Shown here piece by piece: positions 10,440 to 22,392 of a stretch of 64,000 bases of DNA. The first letter of the stretch is position 1; each line of letters opens with the position of its first letter. Source of the stretch: Stenopsyche tienmushanensis (taxonomy: Eukaryota > Arthropoda > Insecta > Trichoptera > Stenopsychidae). The notes beneath the pieces are model-generated. The model ran no database searches. It saw only the letters and a program-made list of their open reading frames with translations, and was not told where the DNA came from. The position numbers and the translations under genes were made by a program. The DNA lies in contig WACJ01000106.1 in NCBI GenBank assembly GCA_008973525.1, positions 186,001 through 250,000 of the forward strand, read 5' to 3'.

Positions 10440-10510
10440 ATTCGCGGTTTGCATGGTCCTCAGACCTGACACTACTGGATTTCTTTGTCTAGGGACATTC
10501 AAGGGAATTC
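10440..10510 (+). pseudogene. Tc1/mariner-like transposase fragment, LTPLDFF type
   Basis: WSSDLTLLDFFV, a TAG stop, then GHSR. Only this block remains. The stop falls at the same codon as in the fragments at 7975-8105 and 42487-42535. Confidence 0.55.
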
Positions 10511-11249
10511 ATTAAATGTAATGAAATTTTCATTGTGTAGTTGTAAACAATATACTGTGCGGGGCGTAGTCTGTAGTCTGAGTATGTAGTCTGTGATACT
10601 AATGATTAGTGATCAAAATGTGCTTTTCATCAAAATATACGATAGCCAACGGCCATTATAAAACCAATACACATTTTTATCATCCCCTAGTTTAATTGCG
10701 AAAAGTCAAGAGGGCCTATGTATGTTATCCAAGTGTAAATGCACTCTTATCGAACGACCAACATAAATCAATGATGTTACTTTATCTCAGAATGTGCTCA
10801 GAGAATTTCATTAAATAGCTTCGGGAAATTACGAAAACATGTCGAAAGGGTGAGACGGTTGTCACCATCGATAGTCTGCTGCCTAATGGACCACTCATGG
10901 TTAACTTTGTTGGGGCCGAAACACGTAGCCATTGTTAACAGACGCTTAAGCAAGCATCGCTATTTGATCTGGAACGAATCGGTCGGGATTTGTCACTGGC
11001 AACAATTCGCCACCGTAGTCATTTGGCGATCATTCACTCTGAGCCAACACCAATCAAGTCCTTCAGGACTGTGCAAATTGTACATGGACTATTTGCTCTC
11101 GGATGTCGATGGGTCAACAGACCGTAAAAAATACCGCAAACTATATCAATATTGCTGAATTAACCGGCGACCTTTAATGCTCCATATTGCTGACATCTAG
11201 TAAATTTATCATAGCCTCCATAAATTAATTTTACAAGAAAACATAATTA
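10511..11249. other. Interval with an unexplained 102-residue frame
   Basis: The plus frame 10850-11158 opens MRRLSPSIVCCLMD and ends with a stop. I see no domain, signal peptide or neighbour that supports it. The patch is GC-richer than its surroundings. It could be an old exon or an unknown repeat, or chance. Confidence 0.3.
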
Positions 11250-11501
11250 ATCATTTTACTATGCTTATGTTATTCCCACAAGTGTAAACAATAAATTGAC
11301 TAAGTTTTATCGCAATCGGATGAACGGTATGAAAGCGCATTAAATACAGACAAACAAACATTATTTTTTTATACATTATACTACGCTTATGTTATTTGCA
11401 CAATCTTTATCAATAAATGAATGGAATTTAATCGCAATCTGATGAACGGTATGGCAGCACATTACAAACGAACAAAGACATATTAATTTTTATGTATTAA
11501 A
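11250..11501 (-). mobile_element. Helitron family, two modules
   Basis: The minus strand carries two modules in tandem, with TTCATCCGATTGCGATAAAA near 11330-11310 and TTCATCAGATTGCGATTAAA near 11447-11430. The outer TC end has decayed to TTTTAATACATAAAAATTAA. Confidence 0.7.
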
Positions 11502-11789
11502 ATGCTATTTTCGATAGCGATATAAATCGCAATAAAAGCCTCAAAAATGTTCTTTTAAAGGGTAATGCTTCAATATGAATAATATAATCCGAATTCTATG
11601 CATATAAAGGGCATACAAATTTGATGTATTTGACCTACATGTCCATTGACCTGTATAAAGAACATGGTTTTCTTTTTTTTTTTTTTTTGGAATCATATTC
11701 CATATGTAATACATATCGTATGTTTAACTATTGTCATCATAATATAAAATCAACGTTATCGAATAACGCATTTATTTTATCTGGGAGAG
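11502..11789. other. AT-rich interval with a T tract
   Basis: No gene. A run of T (about 11672-11688) and a small CGTTAT-CGA-ATAACG hairpin near 11752 are present. Confidence 0.4.
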
Positions 11790-11855
11790 AACCCAACTGC
11801 GAGACTACAAAGAGGCCATCGTAAAGAATACGTCTTCCCGCGCCCAATACTATCA
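11790..11855 (+). repeat. GCGAGAC repeat fragment
   Basis: AACTGCGAGACTACAAAGAG, then AAGAATACGTCTTCCCGCGC, in the same block order as the copies at 25515 and 58660. Confidence 0.5.
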
Positions 11856-12411
11856 GTTGATTTTTTCGCTTCCAATATAAATATGTTCCACACATAAAAG
11901 TAATATTATCGCATTGATTGTTTGCGCAACAAATGGATATTATTATGACAAATCGGCTCCAATAGTAACAGCCTTTTCAACGAGTACCCTATAATTTATT
12001 GCTCGTCCCGGAACTTATTGTGTGCGTATTCCCGCGGGATCCACACTAAAGTGTATTAATTCAAGTTTATCTCGGTGACAATATTAGACGACAATAAAGA
12101 AGAAGTCCCCGAGGTCTTTGCGGATTAAATCTCAGATTTATAGGACCCTGAATTAAGATAGTAAACACTATATTTGCTGTTAAAATGGTAAATAGCCTCG
12201 GTCCCGTGTCACTTTGTTCAAATAAGACAATGCATAATTTTAATACATTTAAATTCATGGTAAAACAGTACGGCCATAACTTAAGCCTCTGATTGTCACT
12301 ATAGGTCTAGTAATTTATTGCGCTATATTATTGTTGGTTGTTTAAGGTTCGATGTACTGAGTGTTAGTTTTCATTTTGGGAAAATTATTTTTATTAATAA
12401 AAAAATATTGC
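11856..12411. other. Interval with no recognised feature
   Basis: A minus frame at 12067-12258 (63 residues) has no motif. Nothing else recognised. Confidence 0.45.
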
Positions 12412-12452
12412 TATAATCTTGGGTGGCGAAAAGCAATAATCTTGGGTGGCGA
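12412..12452 (+). repeat. Short direct duplication
   Basis: ATAATCTTGGGTGGCGAA occurs twice, separated by three bases, directly before a TGTAGC element. Confidence 0.7.
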
Positions 12453-12662
12453 ACATTGCACCTGCAATTACCGACCGATCGCTTCTTGCGTGTGCGCCTT
12501 TGCCGCTTGGGTGGCAGGAGTTAAGTAGTCAGCGGTTGGCCTTGACTGCGGGAAGACGTCCTTTCCGCAGCCAAATCTCTTGTGCCAAATAAAAAGTGAT
12601 ATAAAGAAGAGAGTATTTTCATTCGACGCCCGTCCACTCCCATCCATCCGTTCGGCTGTACA
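12453..12662 (+). repeat. TGTAGC element, right half
   Basis: Starts at CATTGCACCTGC (second arm of inverted repeat 2), then GACCGATCGCTTCTTGCGTG, the palindrome CTGCGGGAAGACGTCC..CCGCAG, AATAAAAAGTG, TTCGACGCCCGTCCACTCCC and the end GGCTGTACA, where one inserted base splits the usual GCTACA. Confidence 0.8.
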
Positions 12663-14039
12663 TGAGTATCCCGACGAGCCTCTGGGGACTCTGCCCCCGA
12701 GGGCGCCCCCCTCTCCAATAGTTCCTTGAATAAAATATGATCTTAGATATATAGGACATGTCGCTGGCTTTCTAATCAGAGACAAACTGATGTCTTTCGG
12801 TTATTTTTAAATTATTTTGTTAAGATCTGACACCAGTGAATTCAAAGTGATATCATCAGGAGAACTACTAACGAAGCCTTAAAATGATACCATATTTTGT
12901 GTGTTTATGTATATCATTTTATCTGCATTCCAAGCAATCAATTGGAGTCACAATACGACTAATGAGGATCTTCCAAGCCCAAAAGTAATAAACACATCAC
13001 ATTTTAATAAATCTGATGTTTGTATTGTCGTACATTATTTGCACATAAATATTTTTCAGGGCCATCAAAATGAAACTGCAAATGTGCAGCCATATTTCAG
13101 TCCCCTCTGTTTCAATTGCGATAATAAAGCAATCGTTCTCTGTGCCAGGGGTGTAGCTGGGCGTAATGGCTTTCGCGCTCCTAGAGCTCGGCTTAATGGG
13201 ATCACTATTCCAGCGTTCATTTGGTCATAAAAAGAGTGTCTTTGGCTGAAATTATTATAAACTGTCTCATGGCTGCTCAGTATTCAGAAACACGCCCTCG
13301 CACTAATAATTCTAAAGCCTCTTTCGCGCTGGGCCTTCTTTATTGGGCGATAAAGCATCGTTCGTCTTCTAGTGCCCGAAGCTTTATGTGGCCTTATTGC
13401 CTTCACCGTCGACCCGGAAGGCTCCAAATGGACGAAATACGTTCGCAGGTAATTATTGCCCAGGTTCTTATCCAAATAACATCAATTTTATTTTTGGAAA
13501 AATCGCTTTAAATGAAAATCCATCTTCGGAGGAGCTTTGAAGCATATTCAATCATATTACATAAACAATATTTTAGACACGCGCAAAAGCGGCGAGAGAT
13601 TGAAAAACACTACAGGAGGAATCATTGCTTCATCTTTTTTTTTTTTTCAAAGGAGCTCCAGGGTAGAATTTGTCACCTCGTATAAAGAGTCAAATGTCTC
13701 AACACTAAATGTGACAAACCATTGTATTCCACAGAGAGGGGTAAGTGTAAAAGCAACATTCCACATTTTAGTTATGCAGAAAGACATAAATAAACTACAT
13801 TTAAATAAAAGATGACGTAAAAGCATTTCGCTTTGTGGAAATATTTCCACTAAACAATGCTAAGTAACAGGGTAACAAAACTTCGAAATGTGACAACAAC
13901 TCCAAGATATGTTTATTTTAATAAACAATTCATTGCTTATATTTATCAAAGCCAAAAGAGAAAAACGATCCGTAATCGTTAGACTAAAACAGCTTTGTAC
14001 ATTTTTTTATTTATAAAACTATAGTATCACCGTGTAAAA
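12663..14039. other. Interval with no recognised feature
   Basis: Short frames at 12901-13230, 13221-13511 and 13537-13815 have no recognisable domain. CAGGGGTGTAGC at 13147 resembles a hAT end, but no partner end or coding block was found. Confidence 0.4.
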
Positions 14040-14301
14040 TCTACTATAAGCTAATTGTACTATACCTATATTATTTTAAAAAGTGCAAACAATAAGTTGG
14101 CAAAGTTTTGTGGCAATCGAATGAACGGTATGGTAGCGCATCAAATACAAACAAACAAATATTGTTTTTTATATATTAAACTATGCTTATGTTACTCACG
14201 AAATCTTTAGCAATAAGCGGACAAAGTTTTATTGCAATCTGATGAACGGTATGACAGCGCATTTCGAACGAACAAAACCCAATTCATTTTTATATATTAG
14301 A
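14040..14301 (-). mobile_element. Helitron family, two modules
   Basis: Minus strand begins TCTAATATATAAAAATGAAT at 14301. It has two CCATACCGTTCAT cores and runs to AATATAGGTATAGTACAATT, then CTTATAGTAGATTTTA. The last block also stands before the 3-prime end in 62803-63100, so only the terminal CTAG part is missing. Confidence 0.75.
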
Positions 14302-15540
14302 TTAAAGTCATTACACAGATTTTTCTTCAACTATTTCTACACACTTAAATGCTATATTTGTACGTCCGCCACTTATCATCCGTACAAATCCACTTATCTA
14401 TCAGGACTGCCGCAGCGTGTATAAAACTTGTATATAAATAAATAATCAATGTGGATTGTACACAATATTCGGTAATTTCTTCAAGTAAACATAAACAATA
14501 TACTTTAAATCGGTTAATTATTATATTCTCATATTATTACTAATCTATATTTGGTCTATAATATTACTAGTAATATTTGGCTGTGCGCATACACGTCCAC
14601 ACAGAACTAAAGTGTGTAAATCAACCAACAGAGCGACCTATTTGCGTTGCAACACTTTTGCAGATAGTTGATGCGGACGATGGCAGATGTATGAACGTGC
14701 ATTGAACGCGTTTTATTATTTCATGTGTTTCATAATAAATTATTGCTTATTGGAAAGCGTATTAGTAAAGTATGATGAATATAAATAAATTAAATACAAA
14801 CATGTTTATAAATTTAATTAAACTAAAAAAAAATGAGCCCAGAAGACAATTTTAAGTACCGTGATGTTCATAAGTGGAGCAACATATTTTACCAGCATCC
14901 CTTCACACGGGCATCTATTTATTATCTCCGGCTTCCACCCCATACCAATACCTAATATCTCACAGGCGAACCTGGCTCGTAAATTTGAAGTTTTTTAATA
15001 AATAAACTATGCTCTCATTTTTTCCACCTAACGATCTTATCGATACATGCTAGGATATTGCGTTTTAAAAGGCCACGGGGTTGATTCCAATGTCCGATGT
15101 AATCCTCGATGCAGTTCTGAAAGCACTCGTAGGTTCAACCCATTTCGTTTATTCACAAAGGCTTTCATGTACTTTGTTTAATTTACCAACGTTTCCCAAC
15201 TTTTACCACGTACGCTCCATAAAGGACCGTTTGACGGGATCGAAATTCTACTTTCGTCTGGGACAAATTATCCCAACCCGTCTGCGGTGAAATTCGCATG
15301 GAAAGAAAAACTCATTACACTGCAATAATATATGGGAGTGCTTTTCATCCTGTTTGATAGATATCCTCCATTCCCGGGAAAGTGCTGAAAAACCATGAAA
15401 TGCTGTACATGATTCATTGCATTTTTTTTATCTTTGAAAGCATCAAATGCCAAATGACTGAGCACATTTGCAAAGGTGCACAAATTTTAGCATTGTCGTT
15501 CCTTATATATATTTTTTTAAATTTACGGTTGGTATGATCG
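14302..15540. other. AT-rich interval, no gene seen
   Basis: Holds a reversed copy of the GCATCAACTA motif near 14650. Frames at 15081-15290 and 15268-15483 overlap in opposite directions without known domains. Confidence 0.45.
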
Positions 15541-15664
15541 ACCTTAATCTTATGTTATTTCCGCGAGTATAAACAATAAATTGCCAAAGTTTTATTGCAA
15601 TCGGATGAACGGTATGAAAGCGCATTACATACGAACAAACATATATTATTTTTTATATATTAGA
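15541..15664 (-). mobile_element. Helitron family, single module
   Basis: One module: TCTAATATATAAAAAATAAT at 15664 leftward, CATACCGTTCATCCGATTGC, and the AACATAAG end. The sequence beyond 15541 is not of the family. Confidence 0.7.
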
Positions 15665-16794
15665 TTTGTCTCTATATTAAAAAAATGCATCGATTTTACA
15701 GCTCGATTTGGTTTCATTGTTTGTTTTTTTTTATTCTTAAGGCTTCCAAATATTCATTCCAGGTGAAAAGGTTCGTCATTAAAGTCTCGCAGATGAGATG
15801 CCTTCATATATCAAATTAAAAAGTAAACATCTTGGACTAGCAAGATATTTATTTTTGAAGCTGTTGGATGCAACATTTTCTTATTTGAGAAGCCTAAAAG
15901 CCTAAAATTTCATTGAATAGTATTAAATTGCGGAATTTCAGCTCTCCCATGGGATATATCCACCCCTGATCATATCAAAACTCTTAACGAGGATCCATGA
16001 GGTAAAAATGCCTTTGTCGTCTAATTTAAAAATGTATTTTTTTTTTAAATGAGAGAACAGACAAAGGACATTAAATGAAGTGAGTGATGCTCGTAACATA
16101 AACCAAACTTCCAGTCAGCTTTGAGTCTCGGGGTGCATCAGGTCTTCCCCTGCCGTGTCACTTAATTGTCTGGGGATACTAATTACGGCAAATGATAGGT
16201 CCTTGTTTTTTGTCGTCCACGTCGACTATGTAAACCATCCGTGTCGAGCTCTCATTTATCTTGCGATCTTCAGGGAATAAAAGGTAAACCCAGCTTGCCA
16301 AGCATGCCGGGGGTAGCCGTGAGAAATGGATCGGTCAGAGGATATCACTTTGTTAAGACCGACACATAAAATGACCCTTTAGCTGAAGGATTCCGAGCTT
16401 TACTCTCAGACGTATATCGAATAGGTAAATTACATCGCCGGAAGCTGGCATTCTGAAAAAGTGTCATCGCCCTCAAGCCTTATCTTTTATTGCATCATAA
16501 ATTTGGCCAGTACAGCATTCTTTTTGTGCTCGTGTTTCTTCAAATCCTTCGTTCACACCTCGATAATAAAATTACTCGAAAGGACGACTCGGGGCGGGTG
16601 TCCTCGCAGTCTGAAAAATTGGCACTCATACCCCTTAATAAACATAGTGCTCAGACCAAATCATTTCTTTTTTTCAGAATGATTTCTTTTCGGAAGATAT
16701 AAAATAGGAATTCAGAGTGAGACCACAAAGTCTCCCAATAGCTCGTCAATTAAAACTAAAATTAGAATATTTTAATGTGATTTTTTTAAAAAAA
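15665..16794. other. Interval with no recognised feature
   Basis: No gene supported. Two overlapping plus frames at 16461-16702 in different phases lack any motif. Confidence 0.45.
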
Positions 16795-17056
16795 ATCATA
16801 AATCTGTATCCATAAAATATTTTTAATATACCTGTGTTATTTCCGCAGGTATAAACAATAAGTTGACAAAGTTTTATCGCAATCGGATGAACGGTATGGC
16901 AGTGCATTAAATACAGACAAACAAACAAGATTTTTTTTAAATATAATACACTATGCCTATGTTACTCGCACAATCTTTAGCAATAAGTGGACGAATTTTT
17001 ATCGCAATCTGATCAACCGTATGGCAGCGCATTGCAAACGAACAAAGATAGATTAA
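16795..17056 (-). mobile_element. Helitron family, two modules
   Basis: Minus strand holds two modules in tandem, each with the CCATACCGTTCATCCGATTG-type core. The boundary GAGTAACATAGGCATAGTGT lies near 16950-16970. Confidence 0.7.
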
Positions 17057-17242
17057 AAAAGTTAAAAATAATTGTGAACAAGTGGGTGCCGCACGAACTG
17101 TAATTGAAGCGCTTGGAATTATTTTTTCGTTGATAAATTCAAATACATAACAATAGTAGTCAACAATAATCGAGATCGAGATATTTCTGAAGTCGGTGCA
17201 CCAGCTTTTATATGCCAGTGTCATAGACCACCAGATCTTTAG

Positions 17243-17716
17243 GGAATCCAATCCCGGGATCCAAGACAGTTTTACAGTGCTCTTGAATCCCGGGACTAGT
17301 AAATGTAATCCCGAAAAAATCGAGATTGAATTTTTTATATGACAGAAATCGTACACCTCATCAGCACGATGAAGGCTAATAAATCAAGTCATTCCTTGTT
17401 CTGGACGCTTGGAAACAGTGGCATAACTAATAATTGACGAGCTTAGGTGACGCCTAGGGGCAGTAACTGCCTAATCTATGTAATACATATATACAGTACA
17501 AATATGTTTATCAAATTGTAACATTAATCATTCCCTACCGGTGATGTATTTACTACACATCGACTCTAATAATGGGAATATCGATATGAAATATAATAGA
17601 TACGGGCTTTAGAATTTTTGTATGCCTCTGTAATATAATTACGAAACACAACGCAGTATTATAGCATGTAAGTATTCATCTGCTGCGACGGAAATAATTA
17701 TTTTGTCGGGAAATCT
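17243..17716 (+). repeat. CCCGGGAT repeat, copy 1
   Basis: About 470 bases shared with 50049-50520 and, reversed, with 38466-38790. Shared landmarks are AATCCCGGGAT, AACAGTGGCATAACTA, GGTGACGCCTAGGGGCAGTA, CCCTACCGGTGATGTATTTA and GACGGAAATAA. The string CAGTGGCGTAAC (in the 50049 copy) has the form of a hAT end, so the unit may be composite. Confidence 0.7.
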
Positions 17717-18077
17717 TATATTCTAATCTAATATTCTTTAATTTTTTGCACAAGTTCGTCATAAATCACTTATTCTCTTTGCCTTGTCGTGAGTATCAGT
17801 ACTGCCTTCTCTGAACAATCTCACTCGCTTCGTGACATGCGATCGACTCGTCATATCACAACCATAAATTTCCACGAGCTTCTGATGGATATTCGTGGCG
17901 ATATTGTTCTACAAAGTCAAAAAAACGGATGACCGCGATAATTTCACACGGAAGGATGGCAGGAGCGCGCGACGACCTCTCCATCGGAAGAATTTACTGT
18001 GACTCAACAAAATGGCCGACAAATACGAAAATAATGCAAAACCTGCTCATGCATCTACTATTTCTAATATGAGACAA
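17717..18077. other. Interval with no recognised feature
   Basis: No gene or repeat assigned. Confidence 0.45.
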
Positions 18078-18447
18078 ATTCAGAAAGTAAGTGTACTGTG
18101 GCCATAACGTACTGTGTTTTTTTACACTGAGTGGTAAATGGGGGATCTCCTAACGGAGCAAGCATCGCAAAAACACGTTAGTATGTAAACTCACATTTTA
18201 GTGTTCAGTTGCGTGAAAGAAATCGGTAAGAAATCCCGCCAAGTGGAACCCACGTGCTATAATCCGCTTGAGTTGAAGCGACTTGAATTGGAAGATGAAG
18301 GGATGTTTTGAGCCACTTTCTAATATAATCCTGACTTAGCATCTTCAGATGATCATCTTTTCACCTCCTTAAAGATATCCTGTAATATTTTTCAAGTACA
18401 CTCTTTCTAAAGAAAATATAAAAATCTAGTACACTTACTTTCTGAAT
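18078..18447 (+). mobile_element. mariner-type deletion derivative (MITE)
   Basis: Perfect 20-base terminal inverted repeats: ATTCAGAAAGTAAGTGTACT at 18078-18097 and its complement at 18428-18447. Inside, PDLASSDDHLFTSL (about 18331-18372) is the third-aspartate block of a mariner transposase. CGGTAAGAAATCCCGCCAAG (18222-18241) is shared with the longer copy at 30631-31117. It is thus an internally deleted member of that element. Confidence 0.8.
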
Positions 18448-18604
18448 ATGCCTCGAATATTGGATATTCTTGGCTGCAGTGTTATCTCTGACAGACAAAG
18501 TGCTGCATTCGCGTCCAGTATATTCGTTAATTCGATTTTATTAAGGATTTTGGACGAAAATTATTTTCCCATGAATATATTGTTGAAAATTATATCCAAA
18601 ACTG

Positions 18605-18671
18605 AAGCAATGTTAAAACGGTATAAAAGCGCATTAAATACAGACAAACAAACATTGATTTTATATATTAA
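18605..18671 (-). mobile_element. Helitron family, short fragment
   Basis: The minus strand reads TTAATATATAAAATCAATGT, then TTGTTTGTCTGTATTTAATG and GCGCTTTTATACCGTT: the start of a module only. Confidence 0.65.
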
Positions 18672-19564
18672 TATGTATTTCATATTTATCTATTGATATG
18701 AAAATATGTTTGATATTATGATAGGCCTATTTTGTTTAGATATTTAGTAGTTGGGCCAAAACATTTACAATCGAATATATCATGTAATATGGCCCTTGGC
18801 CCTAATGCCGCGCTGAAATAAATACATCCCTATTTGTTAAATAAACATGGAGCAATAAAAAAAAGCACGAAACTAACCCATCTTTATGTAGATGGCTTTG
18901 TTACTGGAATATTTCACGACGGTGCTTTATCATTCGTTTATTCCGCTATCGCCGTCTCGCTCCGGATGAGTGCGGCGCCGCGCGTGCGAGCGGGACGCCA
19001 ACACGATGTAAGCGCAAATGTATGACTGTTATTACGGATAGATAAAGAAGTCATACACTTGGTAAGGCGCACATTTGTTATGTGGGAAGATCATTTTTAA
19101 GCAGTTTAATTTGATCTACTGTGGCGTTCTGCGTTATTTAAGACGAAGCACTCGCTGCCGAAATATTTTTTAAGCGATCCGAATTATTCTTTCGGAGGGT
19201 ACATTTGCGTTGCTTTATTTCGTTGGCAGGCTACGGGCTTTCAGCAGAGCATATCGAAGAGTGGAATTCATCAAATATGACATGAGCTACTGTAGCATCG
19301 GAGCGGTTCCAATGTCTTTTGTCAAGCGTAAGTCAGATGGGAGTTGTGCTAAATTGAATTGATACACCATCGCTTGAAGCTTTGATCTGAGGACGTGACT
19401 GTCAAATATCCTTGCTGGAGCTTTTAGGGTTACTCTCAAAGAGCTTTGGATTCGATCGCGAAGCGTCATACGCATTTTGTGTCATCAAGCTTTTTGATTT
19501 TTTTGGTATTGCCAATCGACAATTTAATATCTGAGATTTGCGATACCTTCCCTAAGTAATGTCC
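18672..19564. other. Interval with no recognised feature
   Basis: Frames at 18834-19025 (plus) and 19287-19475 (minus) have no known domain. A GC-richer patch lies at 18945-19010. Confidence 0.45.
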
Positions 19565-19692
19565 TATGTATTATACCTTATATTATTCCCGCAAATGTAA
19601 ATAATAAATTGACAACGTTTTATCGCGATCGGATGAACGATATGGCAGCGCATTAAATACGGACAAACAAACATTGATTTTTATATATTAGA
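19565..19692 (-). mobile_element. Helitron family, single module
   Basis: Starts TCTAATATATAAAAATCAAT at 19692 on the minus strand and ends near the AATATAAGGTATAAT block. It stands 36 bases from the left end of the MULE. Confidence 0.7.
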
Positions 19693-19728
19693 TTATTTAC
19701 TTATTCTTTCCATATTAACCCTAATGAC

Positions 19729-21348
19729 TTAAGGGGTTACATGGGTTTCGCAGTTTGAAAAAATCGATTTTTTTTTTATTATCTTATTAATTTCTAAAAC
19801 ATCTTGAGAATATTATCCTAAATTTTTAAGTCGATCCGAATAAAAGTTTCTGAGATACAACCCAGGGAAGGTGCGTGCTCAAAGTCAGTCAAACATACTC
19901 TGGTATTCTCAAAGCCCAACCTTACGGTGAAGATCTTCTTATCAACAAAAAAGAATACGTTGGACATGTGCAGAAGATGATGAGTACCCATTTACGTGAT
20001 TTAGTCAACAAAATAGCTGAGGAAAAAATAGTCAACGGTAAAAAAACTAGAAAAAAAACTCTTTCTGGCAAAGGTAAACTTACTGGTAAATTAATTGACA
20101 AATTAACTGTTTATTATGGTTTGGCAATAAGAAGAGTTTTGTGAGTCAGCGGAAAAATGAAAGACGCTATATGGGCTACATATTATCACTACAGCTCTAC
20201 AGACAAAAATCCTCAGCACGGAAATTGCCCGAAAGGTCCAGACTCCTGGTGCGCTTGGCAGCGAGCATCGGCTACGAACACTCTTTAATCATTTAAACAT
20301 GATTATACTCCATTACCAAATTATGTTTTGACTGCAATGAAACCTATCTATGAAGATCTCAATAAAAATGAGCTTCTGGAGCGGTGTGTTGGTGGTTTCA
20401 CACAAAATAATAATGAAAGCTTGAACCAAAATACTATATCTGGAAGGTTACTCCAAAAATACTTCCTGCTGGTTCAAAGATCGTTAATATTGCTGCATTA
20501 GTCGCTGCTTGCACTTTTAATGAAAGAACATTAGCTTCATTATTATTTATGCAAGGTATGGATTAAAAACTTGGTTGAAATTCCCACGAATATGTCCGAA
20601 ATTCAGATGAAAACCGTATGTACGCAGCCAAAAAAAAATCAGCGAGCGAGACTCGCGAAGCTAGGATTCATCATAGACAAGAGCAAAAGGATGCCCTGGA
20701 CATTGCAGTTACTGCAGGTTCTTTGCTTTATAGCCCAGGAATCGACGATTCAATGTAAGTTACAAAAAAAAAAAAAAAACCAGTTTTATTGTTACTCAAA
20801 ACTTTAAACGCGTTTTTCTCGAAACTGTGTTTTCAAAGTTGTTTGTCAAAATTTCTCAAAAACTACTTAACCGATCTTGATGAAATTTTACACTAACCTT
20901 CAAGATATAATTCACAAGAACTTGGACGAAGTACTCTTTTTTTTTTCAATCACAACTATTAAAAAATATATATATACTGAGCAAATTTCACCAAAATTTG
21001 CATTTTTTTGTAAAAAGGTCTACCAAAAATCCAAATTTTTTTTTTGTTTTTTTTCCTTCGTTCAGATTTTAGTTTATAGTCTTAACTAAAAATAAGGATA
21101 TTTTTTTTTAATTTAAAATGATCCTGTCATGAGTTCTACTGCCAAAACGCTTTTTGGAGGGTCACGGGAAATGACGTCACAATGGCGGAGTTTTGAATAT
21201 TTTCTTTTGAAAATTTCAAAAATTCTTTTTCAAATGTAAATCTTTATGAATATAAAAAGTTTGAATAAAATATTTCAATTTTTACATTAAAAAAAAATTG
21301 TTGAAAATAGATCTTTTTTTCGCGGAGTAAACCCATGTAACCCCTTAA
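19729..21348 (+). mobile_element. Mutator-like (MULE) transposon
   Basis: Terminal inverted repeats of 20 bases are perfect: TTAAGGGGTTACATGGGTTT at 19729-19748 and AAACCCATGTAACCCCTTAA at 21329-21348. The 1.6 kb between holds one transposase remnant and an AT-rich tail (20760-21320) with long A and T runs. A clear 9-base target duplication was not found; the flanks share only AATG. Confidence 0.85.
19875..20758 (+). pseudogene. MULE transposase, broken C-terminal part
   Basis: The frame opens with KVSQTYSGILKAQPYGEDLL and EYVGHVQKMMSTHLRDLVNK, then GKGKLTGKLIDKLTVYYGLA. A stop at 20142-20144 interrupts it, and the same phase resumes with KDAIWATYYHYSSTDKNPQH and DSWCAWQRAS. A TAA follows, then SFKHDYTPLP and CVGGFTQNNNESLNQ. 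The phase then shifts to KILPAGSKIVNIAALVAACT and ends LLYSPGIDDSM before a TAA at 20756. This order matches the Mutator-like element transposase domain proteins found in many arthropods. The catalytic N-terminal half is absent. At least two stops and one shift make it non-functional. Confidence 0.8.
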
Positions 21349-22080
21349 TGGATCACACCAGCATTCGGACAGTGAAGGGTCTTTGATTCGTGTTTACTAG
21401 AGCCAATTTTAGCAAGCAGCTCTTTGATGAGTATTCCCACACATGTCGCAAACGGACGCGAATGATCCAAAAGAAATGGTTAGTAAAATGAGTCTCTTTT
21501 GCATAAATAATCTTTCAATAGATCATAAAAGACTCCGTAGACAGTTTTATCCCCGTATCTTTTGCAGAAAGCCCTAAACAAAGAGGTCATAAGGTCTACA
21601 TGTTCAACTGGTCCACCTTTTAGACCACTGACATGGCTAAAAGCTCCTCACAATCGGCCGCCATGCTCGAACACATCCACAGGATCTACACAAGCAATCC
21701 GAAGTCAAAATGAAACCACATTGTTACAAAAATCGCTACTGATGGAAAGCTTCGAAATGCATCCAAAAGACAGTAAAGAAGTCAGATACGAGCATAAAAA
21801 GGTATAGCGAGCTTAGTCATTTTTGGGTGAGAACTCGGAAAAATTTGGCAGGATCGACAGTTTGAGGTCAGGGTTCGATTTGAAGCCCCTCTAAAAAGTC
21901 GTCTACGCCTCGTTACCACAGCCGATCCGAAGTGGAAAATAAACGTAGTCGTGAAGATCTGATCTTTGATATTCACCCCCTATTAACCGAGTCCTTCTCG
22001 TCAACGTTATGGATGACTTAGTTGATGGCTTGGGAAATCTCATCCTGCTGAAGAGGCTATGGGCTTCAGACTTAATACTG
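21349..22080. other. Interval with no recognised feature
   Basis: The 81-residue frame at 21562-21807 has no motif. Nothing else seen. Confidence 0.45.
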
Positions 22081-22142
22081 TTTGCGTGGACCAAAATTTT
22101 CTGTCGTCGACAGTTTGGTCGGCTTTAAGATGGCTATACTTT
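22081..22142 (+). repeat. GTCGTCGACAG repeat, copy 1
   Basis: TTCTGTCGTCGACAGTTTGG and TCGGCTTTAAG, with the GCGTGGA.CAAAAT lead-in, are shared in the same orientation with 58726-58788. It directly precedes a TGTAGC element. Confidence 0.7.
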
Positions 22143-22145
22143 TGA

Positions 22146-22392
22146 TCTGAGCAGATTTAATTCTCCAGATTAACAGCGACATCTTCTGTCTCTTTCCAGA
22201 TGCAATGTTATTTTAACAGTGCCATCTCTTGTGGCCTTGCGAAGACATTCCACCTACATACCCACCGATCGCTTCTTGCGCGTGCACCGTTGTCTGTTGG
22301 GGAGTGACGCGCAGGAAGCGGGAGTCGGGAGAATCATCGATTAGCCTTTGCTGCGAGAAGTCGTCCTTCCCGCAGCCAGATCTCTCTCTTGT
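22146..22392 (+). repeat. TGTAGC element, 5-prime truncated
   Basis: Starts inside inverted repeat 1 (TCTGAGCAGATTTAATTC, CAGATTAACAGCGACATC) and runs through GCCATCTCTTGTGG, GATCGCTTCTTGCGCGTGCA and the decayed palindrome to CAGATCTCTCTCTTGT. The AATAAA and right end are missing. Confidence 0.8.

Noticed and set aside
10850..11158. 102-residue frame as a host gene
   Set aside because: No recognisable domain and no exon neighbours. It is unexplained rather than supported.
13147..13200. CAGGGGTGTAGC as a hAT end
   Set aside because: No partner end, no 8-base duplication and no second copy in the window.
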